Assembly: GCA_052148155.1 (NCBI GenBank)
Contig: JBKQIY010000075.1
Span: forward strand, 1 to 22,474
Length of the DNA: 22,474 nucleotides
Direction: 5' to 3'
From: JBBQER01 sp052148155
GTDB lineage: Bacteria > Actinomycetota > Acidimicrobiia > IMCC26256 > PALSA-610
The notes beneath the pieces are model-generated. The model ran no database searches. It had not been told where the DNA came from and saw only the letters and a list, made by a program, of their open reading frames with translations. This document shows positions 1 through 7,305 of this stretch, in pieces; the first letter of the stretch is position 1; the number at the start of each line of letters is the position of its first letter. Made by a program: the position numbers and the translations under genes.

Positions 1-41
1 CCCAGCCGAGTGACACTTCGGCCGACGTAGGTGGACCCTCA

Positions 42-121
42 GGTGGTCCCATAACTGGCAACAGAGGTGGTCCCATGCCACTGGCAAAACCAGCAGCGGA
101 CTGGTCCCATGTCACTGGCAA
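42..121. repeat. Three short direct repeats, IS21-like terminal repeat pattern
   Basis: Three copies of GGTCCCAT followed by 2-5 variable bases and CTGGCAA lie at 42-61, 66-87 and 103-121. Multiple terminal repeats of this type, with the GGTGGTCCCAT...CTGGCAA flavour, are what I recall from the ends of IS21-family elements (istA/istB) in actinobacteria. No istA or istB reading frame is present, so either the element lies to the left of the window or only a remnant of its end remains. The repeats are seen directly; the IS assignment is recall plus inference. The rest of 1-196 holds no supported gene. Confidence 0.5.
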
Positions 122-196
122 GCGACACACGACTGGCACGGCGACTGGAACTACACCCTGCACCCATCACCGCTCAAATAATTTCCGGGCGGGCCC

Positions 197-781
197 TTAG
201 GTGCCTTTCGGCGGGAGTTTCCAGGGCGTCGGATGCGCCAGGTTCGATGGGCATCCCTGCGCGAAGTCGAGCTCGCCCAGGTCTTTGCCGCCGAGCAACA
301 ACCGGCTGACGGTTCCGTCGGCGCTCGGTGCTTGGAGCACCACTGCTTGCGCGTCGCACCAGATGAAGCTCATCCCGATCCCGAAGCCGGCGTTCGGGTC
401 CTCCTCGATCGCGGTCTCCGACATGTCGGGATAGCTGCCCTGCGTGGCATACAACTGGTCGAAGTAGGTCGCGGTCTGGCCGAGACCGGGACCGACGCTG
501 ACGTTGTCGACCGCGCCGCGGGTTCGGTCGATCCAGTTGCCGATACGTGCTTCGGGCCCTCCGGGAGTCGTATACGCCCAGCCGAGCCAGCCGACCAACG
601 CGACCAGGACGAGGCCGACCGGACGGATCCGCAGTCGCCGACGGCGCCGGCGAGGCGGCGGTCCGGGGGTGGACTCCGTCGGATCGTTCCAATGGCGCTC
701 ACGGGACAGCGGCGTATAACGCGACGCGGGGGGAGGTTCGTCGAGACGGACGAAATAGGGCGTCTCCGGTCGGTAAGCCAC
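197..781 (-). CDS. Small membrane-anchored protein of unknown function, exported C-terminal domain
   Basis: I do not recognise this 194-residue protein as a named family. It has a Pro/Arg-rich N-terminus (about residues 1-51) ending in a run of six Arg at 44-49, one membrane helix at about 52-71, and a soluble C-terminal part of about 120 residues that should lie outside the membrane by the positive-inside rule. Cys142 and Cys177 could form a disulfide there. The segment near 106-120 (YFDQLYATQGSYPDM) resembles the Y-x-x-x-x-G-x-Y-P signature of pilin and pseudopilin C-terminal domains, but there is no prepilin cleavage site, so it is only pilin-like. The GTG start at 781 is preferred because upstream codons in this frame lie opposite the HD gene, which ends at 813. 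It is the last gene of the minus-strand block; its stop is TAA. Confidence 0.65.
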   Translation of the reverse strand: MAYRPETPYFVRLDEPPPASRYTPLSRERHWNDPTESTPGPPPRRRRRRLRIRPVGLVLVALVGWLGWAYTTPGGPEARIGNWIDRTRGAVDNVSVGPGLGQTATYFDQLYATQGSYPDMSETAIEEDPNAGFGIGMSFIWCDAQAVVLQAPSADGTVSRLLLGGKDLGELDFAQGCPSNLAHPTPWKLPPKGT

Positions 782-812
782 CGCCTTGTATCGGCAGGCT
801 GGACCGTTCGGT

Positions 813-1412
813 TCAATCGGGCGCCCGTCCGGGCGTTCCCGCCCGGGCGGGGGCCGGGGGCTCTCCGTCTGCGGCGGCCAGCGCACGGCACACGGGCAAG
901 GGGATGGCGGTGGCGTTCCAGCGCGCCGGACGATGGTGCGCACCGGCCCAGGCTGCGACCTCGGGGCGGGCGCCGGCCTCGCGGAGCAGCGCGGCGCCGA
1001 GCTCGTCGTGAGCGACGTAGCGTCCCATCCGGGCCTGGATCGGGCCCGGTGCATCGACCCAGCCGCGCAGCCGGGAAGTGCCCATCAGGGTGGCGGCCAT
1101 CGTCACGGCCGTTCGGCCGACTGTGCCGTACCCCGACGCTTGCTTGCCGGCGTCGTGGAGCAACGCAGCTGCCCGCCATCGCGGGTCCGAGGCTTCGGAC
1201 GTGCCGGCGAGCGCGACGTTCAAGCGCCGCGCGACGGCGATCCCTTCGACTTGATCGACCAGCCCCATGTTTTCCCACACTGCGAGTTCTTCGGGTTCGA
1301 GCGCGTCGGCGGCCCACCGGCGCGTTTGGTGATCGAGCGGACGGGCGCGCAACGACTCGACATACCTCCTCACCAGATGGGCGACCCGCTGTCCCTGCGC
1401 TCGCGCGCTCAT
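813..1412 (-). CDS. HD-domain metal-dependent phosphohydrolase family protein
   Basis: A 199-residue protein with the features of an HD-superfamily hydrolase: the HD doublet in LLHDAGK (H86, D87), a following His in VAHDELG (H135), the pair at 159-160 (AHHRP) and a late Asp in ALAAADG (D182). These would supply the metal ligands of a nucleotide or phosphomonoester hydrolase; the substrate cannot be read from sequence. The ATG at 1412 is chosen because it overlaps the TGA of the site-2 protease gene as ATGA, the usual sign of translational coupling, although the frame stays open further upstream. The next gene starts 31 nt after its stop. The C-terminal 15 residues are Pro/Ala-rich and probably disordered. 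Confidence 0.8.
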   Translation of the reverse strand: MSARAQGQRVAHLVRRYVESLRARPLDHQTRRWAADALEPEELAVWENMGLVDQVEGIAVARRLNVALAGTSEASDPRWRAAALLHDAGKQASGYGTVGRTAVTMAATLMGTSRLRGWVDAPGPIQARMGRYVAHDELGAALLREAGARPEVAAWAGAHHRPARWNATAIPLPVCRALAAADGEPPAPARAGTPGRAPD

Positions 1413-2056
1413 CTCAACGCGTACGACTCGAGACGTCGCAAGAACGGATCGAACAGGTGACCGATCAGTCCGCTTCCACCCCAAAACACGAGGGCGAAGA
1501 TCACGAGCATCCCGTAGGGACGGAATCGCTGCCATCCGGGCAGCCATTCACGGGGCAGGACCCGCTCGAGGAGCGCCGCACCGTCGAGCGGCGGAATGGG
1601 CACGAGGTTGAACAGGCCGAGGAAGAGGTTGACGATCGCAAATGCAAGTGCGATCTGCACCGCGAGGGGAAGCTGCGCGATGGTGAACGTCCCGAACGTC
1701 GGATGGTAAAGGGCGCGAGCGACGAAGGCCGAGCCGAGCATGAGGAGGAGGTTCGTCGCCGGTCCGGCCAAGGAGACGAGCACCATGTCGCGGCGCCCGT
1801 TTCGGAGGCGGCTCGGATTGATCGGCACCGGTTTGGCCCACCCGACGACCGGGATCCCGGCCAATGCGCCCAATGCGGGAAGGATGATCGACCCGAACGG
1901 GTCGATGTGGGGGATCGGGTTCAGCGTCAGGCGTCCCGCACGTCGCGCGGTGTCGTCACCCAACCAGAGCGCGACGACGCCGTGTGAGATTTCGTGCAGG
2001 ATGATCGCGGCCACGAGCGCGACGAAGTAGATGACCGTGAGCTGGTCGAGGTGCAC
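1409..2056 (-). CDS. Site-2 protease family (M50) membrane metalloprotease
   Basis: A 215-residue integral membrane protein. HEISH at 21-25, inside the first hydrophobic segment, is the zinc-binding HExxH motif, and NLVPIPPLDG at 150-159 is the second conserved motif supplying the third ligand (D158). NPIPHIDPFG at 46-55 is typical of the small YwhC/Rv-type S2P homologues. There is no PDZ domain, so this is the compact type rather than full RseP. Such proteins cut substrates within the membrane; the target here is unknown. The start is GTG at 2056, 24 nt after the stop of the TraR/DksA gene, with no strong ribosome-binding site. Its TGA overlaps the ATG of the HD gene. The C-terminal Arg-rich tail follows a last hydrophobic helix at about 180-203. 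Confidence 0.9.
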   Translation of the reverse strand: MHLDQLTVIYFVALVAAIILHEISHGVVALWLGDDTARRAGRLTLNPIPHIDPFGSIILPALGALAGIPVVGWAKPVPINPSRLRNGRRDMVLVSLAGPATNLLLMLGSAFVARALYHPTFGTFTIAQLPLAVQIALAFAIVNLFLGLFNLVPIPPLDGAALLERVLPREWLPGWQRFRPYGMLVIFALVFWGGSGLIGHLFDPFLRRLESYALR

Positions 2057-2080
2057 GGCGAGCGTCCGTCGGTACGACGG

Positions 2081-2410
2081 TTAGCGGCGGGCCGATGCGC
2101 ACGCGATGCATAGCCGGGCGGCGGGCATCGCTTCGAGTCGCGGTTCGCCGATCTGGCGGCTGCAGTTCTCGCAGACGCCGTAGGTGCCGCTATCGAGTTT
2201 GGTGAGCGCTTCGTCGATATCGCTGAGGGTGTCGCGCAACGAGCCGACGAGCGCGTCGACCTCGCCCCGTTCCGCGGTGACCTGGCCGGAGTCAGCGAAC
2301 CCTTCGTCGTAGGTTCCGCGGTCGACGCCCATTGCTGCGAGCTCGTTGGTGACACGCTCGCGCTCGGCCGTGAGCACCGCGCGTTGCCCGGCGGCGGTCG
2401 CATCTGACAT
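2081..2410 (-). CDS. TraR/DksA-type C4 zinc-finger protein
   Basis: A 109-residue protein with an N-terminal helical/coiled region (about 1-70) and a C-terminal four-cysteine zinc finger: C80-x2-C83 (VCENC) and C101-x2-C104 (CIAC). GTYGVCENC is highly typical of the TraR/DksA family. DksA-like proteins bind in the RNA polymerase secondary channel; in actinobacteria the short forms are also annotated as RbpA-neighbour or sporulation-linked regulators, so the exact role is uncertain. The ATG at 2410 has GAGGG about 12 nt upstream and gives the usual family length; the open frame runs further upstream but is not protein-like. It lies 53 nt after xerD and 24 nt before the site-2 protease gene, probably in the same transcript. 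Confidence 0.9.
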   Translation of the reverse strand: MSDATAAGQRAVLTAERERVTNELAAMGVDRGTYDEGFADSGQVTAERGEVDALVGSLRDTLSDIDEALTKLDSGTYGVCENCSRQIGEPRLEAMPAARLCIACASARR

Positions 2411-2463
2411 GGCGCGATGGTACCCTCGAAGGGCACGACTCGATGGGGCCGAACCGGGACTGG

Positions 2464-3441
2464 TCAGCTTCGGATCGATGCCTGCGCCCTCGGATGCGCC
2501 GCGTCGTAGACCGCCCGCAGCCGCTCCGGCGAGACCTTTGTGTACACCTGGGTGGTCGAGATACTTGCGTGACCGAGCAGCTCCTGCACGACGCGCAAGT
2601 CGGCGCCATTGTCGAGCATGTGCGTCGCGCACGAGTGCCGCAAGATGTGCGGAGAGAGGTGGCTGTCGAGCCCGACCCGCGACCCGGCGTTCCGGACGAT
2701 CGACCAACACGCCTGACGGCTGATGCGGCCACCACGGGCGTTCAAGAACACTGCGTCGCTGTCGGCAACACGACGAGAGCGGGCACTGCGTAAGGTGAGG
2801 CGGCCGTCGCCTAGGTAGCTGCCCACCACGCGGCGTGCGCTGCGGCCGATGGGCACGATTCGTTCCTTGTCGCCTTTGCCGAGCACGCGTACCACACCGT
2901 CGGTGAGGTCGAGATCGCCCAACTCGAGGCCGACGGCCTCGCTGATGCGGATGCCGGTGGCGTACAACGTCTCGAGTAGCGCGCGGTCGCGTTGCGGCAG
3001 CGGCCCATCGCCGGTCACCGCGCCGAGCAGCTGCTCGACCTGTGCCTCGTCGAGGGCCTTGGGGATCCCTTGCGGCACCCGGGGGGCGTCGACGTCCTCG
3101 CTGGGATCAGTCGGAAGCAACCCTTCGGTTGCGCAGAAGCCGTGGAACGACCGGACCGCGACGAGCGCACGCGCGATCGAGGCGGCGACCAGGAGCCGGT
3201 GTCCGTCATCGTCGGTGAGCGTTCCGAGATAGCGCACGTATGCCTGCACGGTCGGCTCGCCGATCGCTGCTGGGTCGAGCTCGCCCCGTTCGCGCAGGAA
3301 CGCCGCGTAGCGACAAAGGTCGCGGCGGTAGGCCGCCCGCGAGTTCTTTGCCAGTCCGCGCTCGACCGCGAGCCAAGCTTCGTGTTCGGCGAGCAACCGA
3401 TCCAGCTCGTCCGCGGATCGGCCGACGGATGCGGCCCTCAC
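2464..3441 (-). CDS. xerD: Tyrosine recombinase XerD
   Basis: A 325-residue site-specific recombinase of the lambda integrase family. The N-terminal core-binding helical domain covers about 12-112 and the catalytic domain about 125-312. The catalytic set is complete: R165 (ATGIRISE), K189 (LGKGDKER), H265 and R268 (HILRHS), H291 (LLGHAS) and nucleophile Y300 (TTQVYTK). XerD acts with XerC at the dif site, normally under FtsK control, to resolve chromosome dimers. Position next to pyrG matches the actinobacterial xerD locus rather than a phage integrase. The GTG start at 3441 overlaps the TGA of pyrG as GTGA. The frame is open far upstream, opposite pyrG, but that part is Arg-rich and not homologous to anything I know. 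Confidence 0.95.
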   Translation of the reverse strand: MRAASVGRSADELDRLLAEHEAWLAVERGLAKNSRAAYRRDLCRYAAFLRERGELDPAAIGEPTVQAYVRYLGTLTDDDGHRLLVAASIARALVAVRSFHGFCATEGLLPTDPSEDVDAPRVPQGIPKALDEAQVEQLLGAVTGDGPLPQRDRALLETLYATGIRISEAVGLELGDLDLTDGVVRVLGKGDKERIVPIGRSARRVVGSYLGDGRLTLRSARSRRVADSDAVFLNARGGRISRQACWSIVRNAGSRVGLDSHLSPHILRHSCATHMLDNGADLRVVQELLGHASISTTQVYTKVSPERLRAVYDAAHPRAQASIRS

Positions 3442-5093
3442 CGCGGGAGCGCCGCCACCTCGGTCTCGATCGGCAGGCGCGGCGAGCGTCCTTCGGCGCG
3501 TTGACGGGCAGCCTCGACAAACGCCGCGAACAGGGGATGGGGTCGATTGGGGCGGCTCTTGAACTCCGGGTGCGCCTGGGTCGCGACGAAGAACGGATGC
3601 ATGTGCGGCGGAAGTTCGATGAACTCGACGAGCAAACCGTCGGGCGAACTCCCGGAGCACACCATCCCGTGCTCCTCGAGTCGCTGCCGGTACTGGTTGT
3701 TGAACTCGTAACGGTGGCGGTGACGTTCGTACACGACTTCTTCGCCGTAGATTTCGCGGACGCGTGTGCCGGCCGCGAGTCGGGCGGGGTACGCACCGAG
3801 GCGCATCGTGCCGCCCATGTCGACGATCGATTTCTGCTCGTCCATCAGATCGATGACGGGGTGCGGACTGTGCGGGTCGAACTCTGACGAGTTGGCACCG
3901 GCGAGCCCACATTCGTCTCGTGCGAACTCGATCACTGCGCAATGCAGGCCCAGGCAAAGCCCAAGGTACGGCACACCTTGTTCGCGTGCGTACGCCGCCG
4001 CCGCGATTTTGCCTTCGATGCCACGGATTCCGAACCCGCCGGGTACGACGAGACCGTCGAGGCCGTGCAATCGCCCTTCGGCGAGTAAACCTTCGGTGTC
4101 GTCGGCGGAGATCCAGTCGATCTCGACTTTGGCGCCGCACGCGTAACCGCCGTGCTTCAGTGCTTCAACGACCGACAGATACGCGTCGGGCAAATTGATG
4201 TACTTGCCGACCAGACCGACATGCACGGTCTCGGAGGCCAGCTGAACTCGGTGGACGAGCGCGCGCCATTCGGAGAGATCGGGCTCACGCTCGGTGAGGT
4301 GCAGGACGCGGCATACGTAGTCGTCGAGACCCTCGTCGTGGAGGACGAGGGGGATCTCATAGAGGATCTCGGCGTCGACCGCCGACACGATGCCTTCCTC
4401 GGGGACGTCACACAGTGCGGAGATCTTCTCCTTGAGCCGTTTGGCGATCGGCCGGTCGCTACGGCACACGATCGCGTCGGGCTGGATACCGCGGCTGCGC
4501 AACTCGGTGACGGAGTGCTGGGTCGGCTTGGTCTTCTGCTCGGCCGAAGGTCCGATGAACGGGACAAGCGTGACGTGCACGTAGAACACGTTGTCGCGGC
4601 CCACATCTTTACGGAACTGTCGGATCGCCTCGAGGAACGGCAGGATCTCGATGTCGCCGACAGTGCCGCCGATCTCGGTGATCACGACGTCGACCTCGCT
4701 CGTGGCGAGCGCGAGGATGCGCTCCTTGATCTCGTCGGTGATGTGCGGGATGACCTGGACCGTCTCGCCGAGGTACGCGCCTTTTCGTTCCTTGGCGAGC
4801 ACCGACTGGTAGATCGAACCGGTGGTGGCGTTCGAACGCCGCGTCAACGCGACGTCGACGAAGCGTTCGTAGTGGCCGAGGTCGAGGTCGGTTTCGCCTT
4901 TGTCGTCGGTGACGAACACCTCACCGTGCTGGAAGGGGTTCATCGTTCCGGGATCGACGTTGATGTACGGGTCGAGCTTTTGCATCGTGACGCGCAGGCC
5001 GCGACTTTTGAGCAGACGTCCGAGGGACGACGCCGTGAGCCCCTTACCCAGGCTCGACGCCACTCCCCCCGTCACGAAGACGTGCTTGGCCAA
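3438..5093 (-). CDS. pyrG: CTP synthase (glutamine-hydrolysing)
   Basis: A 551-residue enzyme that converts UTP to CTP using ATP and ammonia from glutamine, the last step of de novo pyrimidine nucleotide synthesis. The synthetase domain (about 1-270) opens with VFVTGGVASSLGKG, the nucleotide-binding loop. The class I glutamine amidotransferase domain (about 290-535) has the oxyanion segment GGFGIRG (352-358), nucleophile Cys380 in LGLCLG, and His508/Glu510 in AHPEF. Length matches the family. The start is TTG at 5093, supported by the family N-terminus MAKHVFVTGG and a GGAGGT sequence 8 nt upstream. Its stop overlaps the xerD start. In mycobacteria a NUDIX gene (Rv1700) separates pyrG and xerD; here it is absent. 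Confidence 0.97.
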   Translation of the reverse strand: MAKHVFVTGGVASSLGKGLTASSLGRLLKSRGLRVTMQKLDPYINVDPGTMNPFQHGEVFVTDDKGETDLDLGHYERFVDVALTRRSNATTGSIYQSVLAKERKGAYLGETVQVIPHITDEIKERILALATSEVDVVITEIGGTVGDIEILPFLEAIRQFRKDVGRDNVFYVHVTLVPFIGPSAEQKTKPTQHSVTELRSRGIQPDAIVCRSDRPIAKRLKEKISALCDVPEEGIVSAVDAEILYEIPLVLHDEGLDDYVCRVLHLTEREPDLSEWRALVHRVQLASETVHVGLVGKYINLPDAYLSVVEALKHGGYACGAKVEIDWISADDTEGLLAEGRLHGLDGLVVPGGFGIRGIEGKIAAAAYAREQGVPYLGLCLGLHCAVIEFARDECGLAGANSSEFDPHSPHPVIDLMDEQKSIVDMGGTMRLGAYPARLAAGTRVREIYGEEVVYERHRHRYEFNNQYRQRLEEHGMVCSGSSPDGLLVEFIELPPHMHPFFVATQAHPEFKSRPNRPHPLFAAFVEAARQRAEGRSPRLPIETEVAALPR

Positions 5094-5100
5094 CCCCCGA

Positions 5101-5106
5101 ACCTCC
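5101..5106 (-). promoter_or_regulatory. Strong Shine-Dalgarno for the TTG start of pyrG
   Basis: Read on the minus strand this is GGAGGT, 8 bases before the TTG that begins the pyrG frame. It decides the start: no ATG or GTG gives the conserved CTP synthase N-terminus in this frame, and the strong ribosome-binding site offsets a weak start codon. Confidence 0.7.
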
Positions 5107-5169
5107 GCGTTGATGTCGGGCCGAACTGCTCAGGGACGCGCCCGTTGCCCGGACCGGGCTCGTTCGCCG

Positions 5170-5193
5170 ACGGTAGCACCGGTGTCGGACACC
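5170..5193 (-). promoter_or_regulatory. Candidate pyrG promoter with operator-like palindrome
   Basis: On the minus strand TGCTACCGT (hexamer at 5170-5175) fits an extended -10 element about 77-82 nt upstream of the pyrG start. Directly upstream of it lies a perfect 13-base palindrome, GGTGTCGGACACC, at 5181-5193. No convincing -35 hexamer is visible. The 10-mer GTCGGACACC recurs at 5226-5235. A repressor or activator site is a reasonable inference, but nothing identifies the protein. Confidence 0.3.
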
Positions 5194-5395
5194 CCTGGTG
5201 ATCCCGCTGTGGGCGTTTCGTCGAGGTCGGACACCGCCCGCGCAGCGGAGCCCCCCGTACGCGACGCGCCGGCGCGGACGCGCTGAGCGGCCGGCGACGC
5301 AGCTGGTCCGGCCGTAGCGCGGTCCGGCTGGAGGCCACGCAGGCTCGTACGGCGGTGATCGTGTCGGGCCGCGTCATCGTTTTGGTGTGGTCGTC

Positions 5396-5415
5396 GCGTG
5401 TCGACGACGACACGC
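5396..5415. other. 8-bp perfect hairpin in intergenic DNA
   Basis: GCGTGTCG and CGACACGC pair perfectly around a 4-base loop (ACGA). It lies about 345 nt downstream of the MraY-like stop and 300 nt upstream of pyrG, with no T-run on either strand. It could be a weak terminator or a protein site; its half-sites (GTGTCG/CGACAC) resemble the half-sites of the palindrome at 5181-5193. Confidence 0.35.
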
Positions 5416-5759
5416 CCGACGCGTCCGTGACTTGCGAGCGAGCATGCGGTCCCGCGACCTGTTGGTGGCGTACGGGCCCGCTGCAATTGTCGTCACGGGT
5501 ACGTGGGCGCCCTGATAAGTCGGCGACGCGATCGACAGACCGAGCGTCACGCCGATTGTTCTCCGATATCGCGGCGAGGGTCACACCGTGAGCGACGGAG
5601 GCCGCCTCGCCGGACCATCCGCCGAGCGCTGGGGTGAACGTCGGACTCGTGGTCGCTCAGACGTCCGACCTTTGGCAGATGTCTCGCGGCGGCGAGCTCC
5701 TGGTAGCCCGCCGTCCGACACGCAGGGGGCTCCGGGCACGAGATCACGACCCGCGCCGT

Positions 5760-6605
5760 TCACGAACCGCGGTCTCTGCCGACCATGTCGAATCGGCGCA
5801 GGATCGGTACCCGGTCGATGACCGCGCCGAACGAGACGATCTCCGCCGCGACGGTCAACGCGACGAGCCCGACCAGCACGAAGTTGCGGGGACCGTGACC
5901 GAGGTCGAGCACAACCGCCAAACCGAGCACCGCGCCGAGCACGTTCGCTCCGGTATCTCCCAGCATCAGATGCTCGTGCAGATCGTCTCCCAGCAGACCG
6001 CAGAACGCGCCGATCACCGGCGCGATCGCGATGCCGACCGCGTCGCCTCGAGCGACGATCGCGATCGGCAACCAGGCAACGATTCCGACCTTGATGGCAC
6101 GCCCAGGCGCGCGATCGAACAGATTCGCGGCGTTCGCTGCGAGTGCGATGAGCGCGGCATCGGCGAGCAGCTGCCGGCCCGAGCCGAACGGAACATTCGC
6201 GACCAGCACGAGCGCGACAGCTGCACCTCCGAAGATCTTGATCACGCCGGTGGTCACCCGACCTTCGGCGAGCGCGTGGAGGTGGCCGCGAAAACCGCGA
6301 TCGCCCTCGGTGCCCAAGAGGTCGTCGATCAGTCCGAGCAGGCCGAAGCCCAAACACGCGAACAACACCAGCGGACGCGCGATGTTGCGGCCAGCTTCGT
6401 CGCCCAGGCCGAACGCCCCCAAGGTTGCGCGTCCTGCCTCGACACCCAGCACCGCGACCACGACGAGCAGACCCGCGGCCGTCGGTAACGGACGATCGCG
6501 AAAGTTGCGGCGCTGGAGCGCCGGCGCGTCGAGGAGGTCACGACCCCACATCACCAGGAGCCGCACGGTGAGCAACCCGACGACGAGCCCGACGAACACG
6601 ATCAT
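5760..6605 (-). CDS. WecA/MraY-like polyprenyl-phosphate sugar-phosphate transferase homologue
   Basis: A 281-residue polytopic membrane protein with about eight to ten hydrophobic helices. Motifs place it in the PNPT superfamily that moves a sugar-phosphate from a UDP-sugar to a polyprenyl phosphate: RDRPLPTAAG (36-45, loop 1), LIDDLLG (92-98, the catalytic Asp pair D94/D95), NAANLFDRAPGRAIK (158-172) and LGDTGANVLG (215-224, D217). The third motif differs from MraY, whose N-x-x-N-x-x-D-G-L-D-G is replaced by NLFDRAPGR, and the C-terminal His-rich loop of MraY/WecA is missing. It is therefore a divergent MraY-like protein, not the essential MraY, and its substrate is unknown. GGAGGA lies 11 nt before the ATG. 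Position after steA-steB suggests an envelope role. The ATG overlaps a TGA of an uncertain upstream frame. Confidence 0.85.
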   Translation of the reverse strand: MIVFVGLVVGLLTVRLLVMWGRDLLDAPALQRRNFRDRPLPTAAGLLVVVAVLGVEAGRATLGAFGLGDEAGRNIARPLVLFACLGFGLLGLIDDLLGTEGDRGFRGHLHALAEGRVTTGVIKIFGGAAVALVLVANVPFGSGRQLLADAALIALAANAANLFDRAPGRAIKVGIVAWLPIAIVARGDAVGIAIAPVIGAFCGLLGDDLHEHLMLGDTGANVLGAVLGLAVVLDLGHGPRNFVLVGLVALTVAAEIVSFGAVIDRVPILRRFDMVGRDRGS

Positions 6606-6652
6606 GTGGCCCTAGGTCCTCCGGCGCACCGATCGGCCGGTTCGACCGCCGA

Positions 6653-6697
6653 GGTCGGCGCGGTCGGCGCGGTCGGCGTGGCCGGCGCGGTCGGCGC
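6653..6697. repeat. Five tandem copies of a 9-bp repeat
   Basis: GGTCGGCGC is repeated five times in register, with one base changed in copies 3 (last base T) and 4 (third base C); a partial sixth unit follows. Being a multiple of three, it would encode a Pro-Thr-Ala type repeat on the minus strand (PTAPTAP-like) or Val-Gly-Ala on the plus strand. It lies in the unassigned stretch just upstream of the MraY-like gene. Confidence 0.85.
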
Positions 6698-7271
6698 GGT
6701 CGATGAGATGGTCCGGCGGGGACGGACTCGGCGGCCGCGGATGGTCGCCACCTCCGGCGCGACGGTGTTCGCTTCCTTGGCGTTGGTCACCGCGGCTTGT
6801 TCAAGCCTGCGCCGAGGACACGCCTTCGCTTCCCTGACACGGGCGCGGTCACTCTTGCGCCGAACACGTCGAAGATGACCTGCGGTGTCGTGATCGAGGG
6901 TCGGGCGGTCGCGCGGTGACGGCGCAAGGCTCGCGTGTGCGCAGTCGAGACGCAGCCCGCAGGCAGTGTCGACAACATGGACGCACCCGCGATGCGCGGC
7001 ACGGTTATCGGTTGCTTGACCGCGAGCGTGCAGCTCGCCGGCGACTGGCCGACACGACCGTCTTCGACATGGTGGCCGGGTCGACGAGCGCGCCGGACGG
7101 CGCCCCGGCCACGGCCGAGCCCGCATTGGACGCGAGCGGTCCGAACACGCATACGAGGCCAAGTTCGCGGCGGGACCGTGGCGGCAAGGTCGCAAGGACG
7201 CCTGATCTCGCCCGGTACGAACATGGGTATATATCCCGTGAGCCGCGAGACTCCGGTCATGGTCTCCCGAT

Positions 7272-7305
7272 CCAGGGGCGGCGCGGGATACGCCGTGAGC
7301 CCTGG
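7272..7305 (-). terminator. Candidate terminator hairpin after steB
   Basis: On the minus strand CCAGGG and CCCTGG form the outer stem and GGCG/CGCC an inner stem, beginning 18 nt after the steB stop. There is no T-run, which is common for actinobacterial terminators. If active it would end the recN-steA-steB transcript and leave the MraY-like gene dependent on its own promoter or on read-through. Confidence 0.4.

Larger units (their letters stand above)
5094..5759. other. 666-bp stretch with no supported gene
   Basis: Between the MraY-like gene and pyrG. Open frames exist on both strands, but all are Arg/Pro/Ser-rich translations expected by chance at this GC content, and none resembles a known family. 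The pyrG-proximal end holds the Shine-Dalgarno, the candidate promoter and the palindrome listed separately; the middle holds an 8-bp stem hairpin at 5396-5415. Just downstream of the MraY-like stop, the same frame reopens after the stop for about 66 codons (5547-5747) with fairly GC-rich third positions, which could be a decayed extension but is not enough to call a gene. Confidence 0.5.

Noticed and set aside
233..1987. 584-codon plus-strand open frame
   Set aside because: It lies opposite three minus-strand genes with recognisable motifs, and its translation is Arg/Asp/Glu-rich shadow without any domain.
3442..4140. N-terminal extension of the xerD frame over pyrG
   Set aside because: The extra 233 codons are Arg-rich, overlap pyrG in another frame and do not match the XerD family; the GTGA overlap start fits family length.
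4152..5201. 349-codon plus-strand open frame
   Set aside because: It is antisense to pyrG, whose catalytic motifs are certain; the translation is typical of the complement of a high-GC gene.
5072..5584. 170-codon minus-strand frame upstream of pyrG
   Set aside because: It has low-complexity Arg/Pro/Ser/Thr composition, overlaps the pyrG start and its ribosome-binding site, and resembles no family.
5634..6488. 284-codon plus-strand open frame
   Set aside because: It is antisense to the MraY-like gene, rich in Arg/Asp/Gln and without hydrophobic segments or motifs.
6738..6878. Plus-strand frame with a lipoprotein-like signal (ASLALVTAACSS)
   Set aside because: The frame stops about 30 residues after the putative lipobox, with only an Arg/Ser-rich tail; no ribosome-binding site or mature domain follows.
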